Shown here: positions 1-4,970 of the stretch, piece after piece
Layout: every line of letters begins with the position of its first letter
How positions within the stretch are numbered: position 1 is the first letter of the stretch
Origin: an uncultured Eubacterium sp.
Lineage (GTDB): Bacteria > Bacillota > Clostridia > Lachnospirales > Lachnospiraceae
Length of the DNA: 7,108 nucleotides
Direction: 5' to 3'
Assembly: GCA_934322085.1 (NCBI GenBank)
Contig: CAKRGF010000046.1
Coordinates: 1 to 7,108 of the forward strand
Notes under the pieces: generated by a model
Database searches by the model: none
What the model saw: only the letters and a program-made list of their open reading frames with translations
What the model was told of the DNA's origin: nothing
Made by a program: the position numbers and the translations under genes

Positions 1-38
1 TAGGAGGCGGTCGCTCTATCCAGCTGAGCTACGAGAAC
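1..38 (-). tRNA. tRNA-Arg(CCT), 5' half, cut by the window edge
   Basis: This is the 5' half of an arginine tRNA reading AGG codons. Read on the minus strand from 38, it shows a 7-nt acceptor strand (GTTCTCG), TA at positions 8-9, a D stem GCTC/GAGC around the loop AGCTGGATA, then the 5' anticodon strand ACCGC and a loop beginning CTCCTA. The anticodon CCT lies at window positions 4-2. The 3' anticodon strand, T arm and acceptor end lie to the left of the window, so the acceptor pairing cannot be checked. The 5' end falls only a few bases after the tRNA-like unit at 44-108, so the two were probably made in one transcript. The identification rests on a clean D arm and the anticodon position. 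Confidence 0.88.
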
Positions 39-43
39 AGATG

Positions 44-108
44 GCTCCCAAGGAAATGTTATACTGCCCCTTAGGAGGGGGCTGTTATATCCATTTAACT
101 ATGAGAGC
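44..108 (-). pseudogene. tRNA-Arg(CCT)-like unit lacking a T arm (degenerate or minimal tRNA)
   Basis: Read on the minus strand from 108, this has most of a tRNA-Arg(CCT). The acceptor strand GCTCTCA pairs with TGGGAGC at 50-44 (7 pairs, one G-T). TA follows at positions 8-9. The D stem is GTTA/TAAC around AATGGATA, and the anticodon stem GCCCC/GGGGC is perfect around the loop CTCCTAA. The anticodon CCT is at 75-73. Between the anticodon stem and the 3' acceptor strand there are only 15 nt (65-51, AGTATAACATTTCCT) instead of about 22, with no T stem and no GTTC-type T loop. No CCA is encoded. The D-arm wording is typical of bacterial tRNA-Arg(CCT). Bacterial tRNAs normally need a T arm, so I call it a pseudogene or tRNA-like unit. 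A functional minimal RNA is possible but unproven. Confidence 0.7.
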
Positions 109-145
109 AAAATCCGGCTTATGCAGCATAAGCCGGAGATTTTTA
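109..145 (-). terminator. Hairpin after metK, probable (bidirectional) terminator
   Basis: Positions 114-136 form a near-perfect palindrome: CCGGCTTATG pairs with CATAAGCCGG (10 bp) around a 3-nt CAG loop. On the minus strand it lies about 20 nt past the metK stop and is followed by a short ATTTT run. On the plus strand it is followed by ATTTTTATTTT after a 2-3 nt gap. It fits a bidirectional intrinsic terminator, weaker in the metK direction because only four Ts follow. It ends 5 nt before the tRNA-like unit begins, so partial read-through from metK into the tRNA region is plausible. Confidence 0.7.
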
Positions 146-158
146 TTTTATCTGGTAA

Positions 159-1340
159 TTACAGATATTTTTTCAAAACATCGACTTTATCTAATCTCTC
201 CCAAGGAAGGTCTAAGTCGCTGCGGCCGAAGTGGCCATAGGCAGCAGTCTGGGAATAGATTGGATTTCTGAGGTCGAGCATCTGGATGATGCCGGCCGGA
301 CGCAAATCGAAGTTCTCGGCAATGATGTCGACTAATTTGCTTTCCGGTAATTTTCCAGTGCCAAATGTGTCAATGCGTACGGAAGTTGGTGAAGCAACGC
401 CGATTGCGTAGGACAACTGGATTTCTGCGCGGTCACACAGACCGGCAGCTACGATATTTTTGGCAACGTAGCGGGCTGCGTATGCAGCTGAGCGGTCAAC
501 TTTTGTCGGGTCTTTTCCGGAGAAAGCGCCGCCGCCGTGGCGTGCCCAGCCACCGTAAGTATCAACAATGATTTTACGGCCGGTTAAACCACTGTCTCCG
601 TTTGGTCCGCCGATTACAAAACGACCGGTTGGGTTAATATAAAATTTTGTATCTTTGTCAATTAATTCCACAGGGAGAACAGCATCTACGACATATTCGC
701 GGATGTCTTTCTGAATCTGTTCCCAGGAAACATCTTCACTGTGCTGCGATGAAACAACAACAGCATCCAAACGCAGTGGATTTCCATTTTTGTCGTATTC
801 TACCGTAACCTGTGATTTACCGTCCGGGCGCAGGTAGGAAAGTGTTCCGTCTTTGCGGACTTTGGAAAGCTGGCGGGACAATTTGTGTGCCAGATAAATC
901 GGATATGGCATATAGTCATCATCGGTTTCGTTTGTTGCGTAACCAAACATCATACCCTGATCGCCGGCACCTTCCGATTCAATTTCGGTGTCCGTCAGTT
1001 TTGCTTCTAATGCTTTGTCAACGCCCATTGCGATGTCGGAAGACTGCTTGTCCAGTGCAATTTTTACCTGGCAGGTTTTTCCGTCAAAGCCCTTTGCAGC
1101 ATCGTCATAGCCAATTTTACAGATTGTATCACGAACGATTGCTTCAATGTCAACCGTTGCATTGGATGTAATTTCACCCATAACTAAAACTAAATCAGTA
1201 GTGATTGCAGTTTCGCAGGCAACACGGCTCATTGGGTCCTGTGCGAGCATAGCATCTAAGATGGCATCGGAAATCTGATCACAGATTTTGTCCGGATGTC
1301 CTTCGGTTACTGATTCAGAAGTAAAAAGTATCTTACCCAT
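159..1340 (-). CDS. metK: S-adenosylmethionine synthetase (methionine adenosyltransferase)
   Basis: This cytoplasmic enzyme makes S-adenosylmethionine from ATP and methionine, the methyl donor of the cell. The 393-residue length is normal for bacterial MetK. All three domains are present. GHPDK is at residues 14-18, with His15 and Asp17 in the active site. GAGDQG at 124-129 is the ATP-binding signature. GGGAFSGKD at 269-277 is the P-loop-like signature, and the GGPNGDSGLTGRK stretch at 244-256 lies in the central domain. A longer reading frame opens at 1352, but its first ATG is part of the ribosome binding site: GGAGG at 1350-1346 sits 5 nt before the ATG at 1340. The protein beginning MGKILFTSES is therefore the expected product. 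The gene has its own sigma-A promoter at 1380-1408 and diverges from the kinase gene at 1553. No defect is visible. Confidence 0.98.
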   Translation of the reverse strand: MGKILFTSESVTEGHPDKICDQISDAILDAMLAQDPMSRVACETAITTDLVLVMGEITSNATVDIEAIVRDTICKIGYDDAAKGFDGKTCQVKIALDKQSSDIAMGVDKALEAKLTDTEIESEGAGDQGMMFGYATNETDDDYMPYPIYLAHKLSRQLSKVRKDGTLSYLRPDGKSQVTVEYDKNGNPLRLDAVVVSSQHSEDVSWEQIQKDIREYVVDAVLPVELIDKDTKFYINPTGRFVIGGPNGDSGLTGRKIIVDTYGGWARHGGGAFSGKDPTKVDRSAAYAARYVAKNIVAAGLCDRAEIQLSYAIGVASPTSVRIDTFGTGKLPESKLVDIIAENFDLRPAGIIQMLDLRNPIYSQTAAYGHFGRSDLDLPWERLDKVDVLKKYL

Positions 1341-1345
1341 GGTTT

Positions 1346-1350
1346 CCTCC
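1346..1350 (-). promoter_or_regulatory. metK ribosome binding site, decides the start
   Basis: GGAGG on the minus strand lies 5 nt before the ATG at 1340. It overlaps codons 1-2 of the longer in-frame reading from 1352, which makes the upstream ATG an unlikely start. Confidence 0.85.
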
Positions 1351-1379
1351 ATTCAAATTCATACGTAAATAACATTATT

Positions 1380-1408
1380 ATTCTACTATAACAAAAAAAT
1401 AACGTCAA
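1380..1408 (-). promoter_or_regulatory. Sigma-A promoter of metK
   Basis: On the minus strand, TTGACG at 1408-1403 is followed after exactly 17 nt by TAGAAT at 1385-1380. This gives one mismatch to each consensus box. The start site would fall near 1373, leaving a leader of about 33 nt before the metK ATG. That is too short for any known SAM riboswitch or T-box. Confidence 0.8.
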
Positions 1409-1438
1409 GTTGGAAAAAAACATAAAATATGATAAAAT

Positions 1439-1469
1439 TTTACACATTTTTCTTTTTTTATGTTATGAT
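1439..1469 (+). promoter_or_regulatory. Possible promoter of the kinase-regulator operon
   Basis: TATGAT at 1464-1469 is preceded by TG at 1461-1462 (extended -10, TGTTATGAT). TTTACA at 1439-1444 lies 19 nt upstream, a long spacer that an extended -10 could tolerate. The start would fall near 1476, about 77 nt before the kinase ATG. The call is tentative because the whole stretch is rich in A and T. Confidence 0.45.
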
Positions 1470-1480
1470 AAAAAAAGAAG

Positions 1481-1515
1481 GTAAGAATAAGGGAGTTTTG
1501 TTTGGGCTTTCTTAC
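1481..1515. repeat. Inverted repeat in the kinase operon leader
   Basis: GTAAGAA at 1481-1487 and TTCTTAC at 1509-1515 are exact inverted copies separated by 21 nt. They lie downstream of the proposed promoter and 37 nt before the kinase start. They could be an operator half-site pair or a weak leader hairpin. A 7-bp match in an AT-rich region may also be chance. Confidence 0.3.
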
Positions 1516-1552
1516 GAATAGTCACAAAATATGAATTAAAAAGAGGAGAAAT

Positions 1553-2389
1553 ATGGCCATTCACATTTTTATCATTTGTCTTGTTATTTTGGGAATTCAG
1601 AACATTATTTCTATAACCATCCATAAGAAGCGTTTTTCAAAACGGGTGGATGAAATACAGAAGCAGCTGGATGCGAAAAAAGAAGAATCCGATATTGTTA
1701 TGAGGGAAATGCTGAGTAATATCACGCACGATTTAAAAACCCCTTTAACAGCAATACGCGGGTATGCACAGGGAATTTTGGATGGTGTGGCAGCGACCCC
1801 TGACCGTATGAATAAGTATATTGTTACAATACGAAATAAAGCAGATGATATGGCAGATTTAGTAAATGAATTGTCATTGTTTGCTCAAATTTATAAAAAA
1901 GATATTGAATATAAAAGGGGGATTGTTGAAGTTGATGATTATATGAGCCGCTGTATGAGTAATCTGGCACTGGATTTGGAGACTAGACAGATTGATTTTC
2001 TGTATCGAAATGATGTGGAAAAGGGAACTTATCTTTATATTGATGAGGAGAAAGTTAAACGAGTGTTTTATAATGTAATTGGAAATGCTTCTAAATATAT
2101 TGATAAAGAGCCTGGGATGATTTATCTTCATATTGAGGATGCTGGAAAGATGGTGTGGGTTCGTATTGCCGATAATGGTTCAGGAATTGAAAAAGATGAG
2201 CTGACATTGATTTTTGAGCGTTTTTACCGAACAGATAGTTCTAGAAATTCCAGAACAGGAGGAACAGGATTAGGTCTTGCTATTGCAAAAAAAGTAATTG
2301 AGGATCATGGGGGTCAGATATACGCAGAGAGCGAAAAAGGAAAAGGAACGAAAATTTCTTTTTCTTTGCCAAAGAAAGTAGACGAATAG
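1553..2389 (+). CDS. Sensor histidine kinase, membrane-anchored, no extracellular sensor
   Basis: This inner-membrane kinase should autophosphorylate on His59 and pass the phosphate to the regulator encoded next to it. Residues 2-23 form one hydrophobic membrane anchor, followed by a basic, coiled-coil-like stretch (about 24-50). The H box NITHDLKTPL is at 56-65, the N box VFYNVIGNASKYI at 171-183, G1 DNGSGI at 207-212, the F box FERFYR at 221-226, and G2 GTGLGL at 237-242. All catalytic boxes are intact. At 278 residues it is short: there is no second membrane segment, extracellular domain, HAMP or PAS domain, so the signal must come through the membrane helix, a partner protein or the cytosol. 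The start has GAGG about 6 nt upstream. The kinase gene precedes the regulator by 43 nt, the reverse of the more common order. Codons look more AT-rich than in metK. It belongs to the HisKA/HATPase_c class; the stimulus is unknown. Confidence 0.93.
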   Translation: MAIHIFIICLVILGIQNIISITIHKKRFSKRVDEIQKQLDAKKEESDIVMREMLSNITHDLKTPLTAIRGYAQGILDGVAATPDRMNKYIVTIRNKADDMADLVNELSLFAQIYKKDIEYKRGIVEVDDYMSRCMSNLALDLETRQIDFLYRNDVEKGTYLYIDEEKVKRVFYNVIGNASKYIDKEPGMIYLHIEDAGKMVWVRIADNGSGIEKDELTLIFERFYRTDSSRNSRTGGTGLGLAIAKKVIEDHGGQIYAESEKGKGTKISFSLPKKVDE

Positions 2390-2432
2390 CAAAAAATATG
2401 ATAGCATAGGAATATGAGAATGGAGGGCAAGC

Positions 2433-3152
2433 ATGAAAAAAATACTTATTGTTGAAGATGAACTGCCAATTGCTGAGTTGGAGAAAGATTATTTGGAACT
2501 TAGTGATTTTGAAGTTACGATTGAGACAGATGGCATTGAGGGTGAAGCAAGAGCGATGAGTGGAGAGTATGATTTGCTGATCCTTGACGTAATGCTTCCT
2601 GGACAGGATGGGTTTGAAATTTGCCGCAAATACAGGGAAAAGTATTTGGCACCAGTTATTGTCGTATCAGCGAAGAAAGAGGATATTGATAAAATTCATG
2701 GCTTAGGACTTGGTGCAGATGACTATATGACGAAACCATTCAGCCCAAGTGAATTGGTAGCACGAGTAAAAGCTCATTTAAATCGTTATGAATCGCTGAC
2801 AGAACAAGCATCGGAAAAGACGACTAAAAATGAAATTATTGAAATTGGTGAGTTAAAAATTGACCGCACTGCACGTCGTGTATTTGTTCGTGGCGAAGAG
2901 AAGAATTTAACTTCCAAGGAATTTGATTTGCTGTACTTTTTAGCGAAAAATCCAAATCATGTATTTCCGAAAGAAGAACTGTTCCAGCGAATCTGGGATG
3001 TTGGACCAATTGGGGAAAATGGCATGGTTGGCGATATTGCCACAGTTACCGTGCATATCAAAAAAATTCGTGAAAAAATTGAGCAGGATACATCCAATCC
3101 GGAGTACATTGAGACCATTTGGGGTGTTGGATATCGATTCCGTGCCAATTAA
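2433..3152 (+). CDS. OmpR-family response regulator (receiver plus winged helix)
   Basis: This cytoplasmic DNA-binding regulator is the likely partner of the kinase just upstream. The receiver domain covers about residues 1-118. It has the acidic pocket around Glu8-Asp9, the phospho-acceptor Asp52 in LDVMLPG, the switch residue Ser79, and Lys101 in MTKPF. A linker follows at about 119-138. The winged-helix domain covers about 139-239, with LTSKEFDLLYFLAKNP before the recognition region, TVTVHIKKIREKI as the recognition helix, and the terminal hairpin WGVGYRFR. The 239-residue length is typical. The start is set by GGAGG 6 nt before the ATG. An intrinsic terminator follows at 3190-3220, so the pair probably forms a two-gene operon. 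The sequence resembles VanR/PhoP-like clostridial regulators, but the target genes cannot be read from this window. Confidence 0.95.
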   Translation: MKKILIVEDELPIAELEKDYLELSDFEVTIETDGIEGEARAMSGEYDLLILDVMLPGQDGFEICRKYREKYLAPVIVVSAKKEDIDKIHGLGLGADDYMTKPFSPSELVARVKAHLNRYESLTEQASEKTTKNEIIEIGELKIDRTARRVFVRGEEKNLTSKEFDLLYFLAKNPNHVFPKEELFQRIWDVGPIGENGMVGDIATVTVHIKKIREKIEQDTSNPEYIETIWGVGYRFRAN

Positions 3153-3158
3153 TTTCAG

Positions 3159-3187
3159 GGATAAAAAATTAAAAATCGAAGATACTA
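3159..3187 (+). promoter_or_regulatory. Possible forespore (sigma-F/sigma-G type) promoter for ytvI
   Basis: GGATA at 3159-3163 is followed 14 nt later by GAAGATACTA at 3178-3187. The latter matches 9 of 10 positions of the sigma-F -10 pattern GGNRANAMTR. Its last seven bases, GATACTA, differ by one base from the sigma-G -10 CATACTA, with a 17-nt spacer from GGATA. The start site would be near 3194. The downstream gene is of a sporulation-linked family, which fits. This is pattern matching only. Confidence 0.35.
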
Positions 3188-3189
3188 AG

Positions 3190-3220
3190 GTAGCAGGCCG
3201 TATGGTCTGCTGCTTTTTAT
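3190..3220 (+). terminator. Intrinsic terminator after the response regulator gene
   Basis: The arms 3190-3199 and 3204-3213 pair over 10 bp, with two G-T pairs, around the loop GTAT. TTTTTAT follows directly. It lies 37 nt after the regulator stop and only 18 nt before the ytvI start. Confidence 0.85.
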
Positions 3221-3238
3221 ATTTACGGGAGGTGCGGC

Positions 3239-4246
3239 ATGAAAACAAGACATTTCATTTTAATTGGTCTTACGATTTTGTTGTGGTTTTCTTTTCGTTT
3301 TCTGCTTCCGCTAACGCTCCCCTTTGTACTTGCCTATTTTTTTGCGAAATTGGTATCGCCAATGATACAATTTCTGGTAAATAAATTAAAATGGAGACGG
3401 AAAGTCAGTATTTTTTTAGTTGTTTTTTTAACGCTGTTGATATTAGGTGGATTTAGTGTTTATATCATTACATTAATTATTAGTCAGGGAATGATGCTGC
3501 TGCAGAAAATACCGGTTTATGGGCAGATTTGTGGAAGAATGCTTGAGAAAATGTGCAGTCACTGCGACCGGATGCTTGAGCTTGCGGATGGAAGCAGTTT
3601 TGATTATTTAGAGGGTCAGGCAGCAGGGCTTTATCAGAAAATTGGCACGGATTTACTCCCCAGATTGTCCGGGTGTGCCATTTTCCTTGTAAAAAAGGGG
3701 ATTGGCGCCATCAGTTCGCTGTTTATTTTCTTTTTGTCCGTGCTTTTAATTTTGCTGGATGACAAAATGCCTGCGGTGCGTGGCAGACTTCGTCCGTTTG
3801 CGCAAAAACTGCGTGGTGCAGGGCTTGCCTATCTCAAAGCACAGTCGCTGTTGTTATTTATCATTGCGGCACTTTTGGCACTTGGTTTTTATTTCATGGG
3901 AAATGATTATGCAATACTTCTTGCGATTGGAATTGCTTTACTGGATGCCTTCCCAGTCCTTGGAAGCGGTGTGGTGCTGATTCCGTGGGCGGTATTAAGC
4001 GTCATTGGCGGACGATATTATGATGCAGCAATTGTCACAACACTTTTTTGCGTGGTTACATTTTTGAGAGAAATTTTAGAACCGAGACTGATTGGAAAAG
4101 AAGTGGGGATTAAACCATTGTATCTGATTATTTCCGTGTACGCCGGAATCGAATTATTTGGCATCGGCGGTGTGATTTTGGGGCCGGTTTCTTTAACTAT
4201 TTTGAAAGCGGTACGCGAAGAACTCATCGAACGGGAACGGCCCTAG
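3239..4246 (+). CDS. ytvI: AI-2E family / YtvI-like sporulation integral membrane protein
   Basis: This is a 335-residue polytopic membrane protein of the AI-2E (UPF0118) family, closest in style to the sporulation-linked YtvI branch. Hydrophobic segments lie at about 5-34, 57-82, 146-173, 201-220, 224-256 and 292-325. The family signatures are in the C-terminal half: DAFPVLGSGVVLIPWA at 236-251, EPRLIGKEVGIKPL at 281-294, and the glycine-rich GIGGVILGP at 308-316. The soluble, less hydrophobic part at about 90-140 matches the usual family layout. YtvI is annotated as a sporulation membrane protein; the transported substrate is not known. The start is set by GGAGGT 5-6 nt before the ATG. The upstream terminator should insulate it from the regulator operon, and a possible forespore promoter lies at 3159-3187. 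Its stop interlocks with that of the convergent acetyltransferase gene. Confidence 0.87.
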   Translation: MKTRHFILIGLTILLWFSFRFLLPLTLPFVLAYFFAKLVSPMIQFLVNKLKWRRKVSIFLVVFLTLLILGGFSVYIITLIISQGMMLLQKIPVYGQICGRMLEKMCSHCDRMLELADGSSFDYLEGQAAGLYQKIGTDLLPRLSGCAIFLVKKGIGAISSLFIFFLSVLLILLDDKMPAVRGRLRPFAQKLRGAGLAYLKAQSLLLFIIAALLALGFYFMGNDYAILLAIGIALLDAFPVLGSGVVLIPWAVLSVIGGRYYDAAIVTTLFCVVTFLREILEPRLIGKEVGIKPLYLIISVYAGIELFGIGGVILGPVSLTILKAVREELIERERP

Positions 4247-4671
4247 CGGGAAATCCAGCGGCTCATACCGGAGCCATGGTCTGAAAAAGGACGTGTGTGA
4301 AAACCAAGTTTTTCGTAAAAAGGTTCTTTGTTCAATGCGGACATGAGATTTACCATAATGGTTTCTCCCTCATCCACCTGACTTTCCAGCCAGGAAAGAA
4401 CATGCTCAATAATATATCGTCCAAGTCCCTGCGACTGGTGCGATGGACGCACAATGACATCGCAGATAAAATAGACGTACCCACCATCTCCGACAACACG
4501 CGCCATGCCCACCGGCCGTCCGTTCTCTCTGGCAATCAGGGTATAGAGGGAATGGTCGAGGGCGATGCGGGCGCGATTTTCTCTTATGGTAATAAAATCT
4601 ACGCTTGCACGAAGGTCATTATATTCATCAATTGTTATGGAATGATTTAATGTTATATTTTCTATGTTCAT
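4243..4671 (-). CDS. GNAT family N-acetyltransferase
   Basis: This is a small cytoplasmic acetyltransferase that should use acetyl-CoA to acetylate an amine; the substrate is unknown. The 142-residue protein is one GNAT domain. The acetyl-CoA binding motif A is clear: ICDVIVRPSHQSQGLG at about 69-84, with Gln79, Gly82 and Gly84 as the Q-x-x-G-x-G signature on strand 4 and helix 3. The C-terminal ALNKEPFYEKLGF at 112-124 is the typical motif B, with Tyr119 as the likely general acid. The N-terminal ENGRPVGMARVVGD at 49-62 is the usual strand 2-3 hairpin. The start has GGAG 6 nt upstream. It lies 17 nt behind the DUF4250 gene on the same strand and is probably co-transcribed from the promoter at 4905-4934. 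It overlaps the end of ytvI by 4 bp. Confidence 0.93.
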   Translation of the reverse strand: MNIENITLNHSITIDEYNDLRASVDFITIRENRARIALDHSLYTLIARENGRPVGMARVVGDGGYVYFICDVIVRPSHQSQGLGRYIIEHVLSWLESQVDEGETIMVNLMSALNKEPFYEKLGFHTRPFSDHGSGMSRWISR

Positions 4672-4688
4672 GGCAAGCTCCTAAAGTA

Positions 4689-4865
4689 TCAGACAAACTG
4701 GTTGGTTGTTTCATCATACTGGTAGTCAATGGAATCCAATGTCTGACAAAGCTCTGCCTGATTCAGTTCATATGTCTGGCACAATTCTTCCAAAGTTGCA
4801 AATTGATCCCTTAATTTTGTATTTACAAAACTAACTAAAATAATGGGGTCCTGTGGTACATCCAC
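4689..4865 (-). CDS. DUF4250 family protein (small, function unknown)
   Basis: This is a 58-residue protein of the DUF4250 family, known mainly from Clostridia and with no established function. The family pattern is visible from the start: PQDPIILVSFVNTKLRD at about 4-20, a middle part with regular Leu and Glu spacing (FATLEELCQTYELNQAELCQTL), and the ending IDYQYDETTNQFV. The longer in-frame reading from 4934 is rejected: its first codons overlap the -35 box, and codons further on encode the ribosome binding site itself. I place the start at the GTG at 4865-4863, with AGGAGGTG at 4880-4873 and a 9-nt spacer. This gives a protein beginning MDVPQDP, as expected for the family. It leads a two-gene operon with the GNAT gene. 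It is acidic, with no membrane segment. Confidence 0.88.
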   Translation of the reverse strand: MDVPQDPIILVSFVNTKLRDQFATLEELCQTYELNQAELCQTLDSIDYQYDETTNQFV

Positions 4866-4872
4866 AATCAAA

Positions 4873-4880
4873 CACCTCCT
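4873..4880 (-). promoter_or_regulatory. Ribosome binding site of the DUF4250 gene, decides the GTG start
   Basis: AGGAGGTG on the minus strand is a near-perfect anti-Shine-Dalgarno match 9 nt before GTG at 4865. In the longer reading this same stretch would be translated as Arg-Arg-Cys, which argues against that reading. Confidence 0.85.
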
Positions 4881-4904
4881 GTGTATTTTCATTGATTCCC
4901 AACT

Positions 4905-4934
4905 ATCATACATAAAAACATAGTTTTTTGTCAA
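4905..4934 (-). promoter_or_regulatory. Sigma-A promoter of the DUF4250-GNAT operon
   Basis: On the minus strand, a perfect TTGACA at 4934-4929 is followed after 18 nt by TATGAT at 4910-4905. The start would fall near 4898, giving a leader of about 33 nt. The site lies within the divergent gap to the spoVAF-like gene and leaves it about 35 nt before that gene's ATG. Confidence 0.85.
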
Positions 4935-4970
4935 CCCTATTAGGAGAAAGAATCTTTTTGGGAGGTGATT

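Noticed and set aside
41..271. Plus-strand open frame of 76 codons across the tRNA-like unit and the metK 3' end
   Set aside because: It runs antisense to a tRNA-like structure and to metK, has no ribosome binding site, and its protein has no recognisable features.
1352..1352. Upstream ATG of metK giving four extra residues (MEET)
   Set aside because: This ATG is directly followed by the GGAGG that serves the ATG at 1340, and MetK proteins start at the MGKILFTSES position.
2959..3384. Plus-strand 141-codon open frame bridging the regulator and ytvI genes
   Set aside because: It is a frame shadow of two well-supported genes, crosses a terminator, and shows no family similarity.
4297..4650. 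Plus-strand 117-codon open frame opposite the GNAT gene
   Set aside because: The minus strand encodes clear GNAT motifs with a ribosome binding site; the plus-strand frame has neither.
4881..4970. A sigma-G promoter for the spoVAF-like gene, with CCTATTA at 4936-4942 as a possible -10
   Set aside because: No GCATA-like -35 stands at 17-18 nt; the nearest (ACATA at 4910-4914) is 21 nt away, so the match is not usable.
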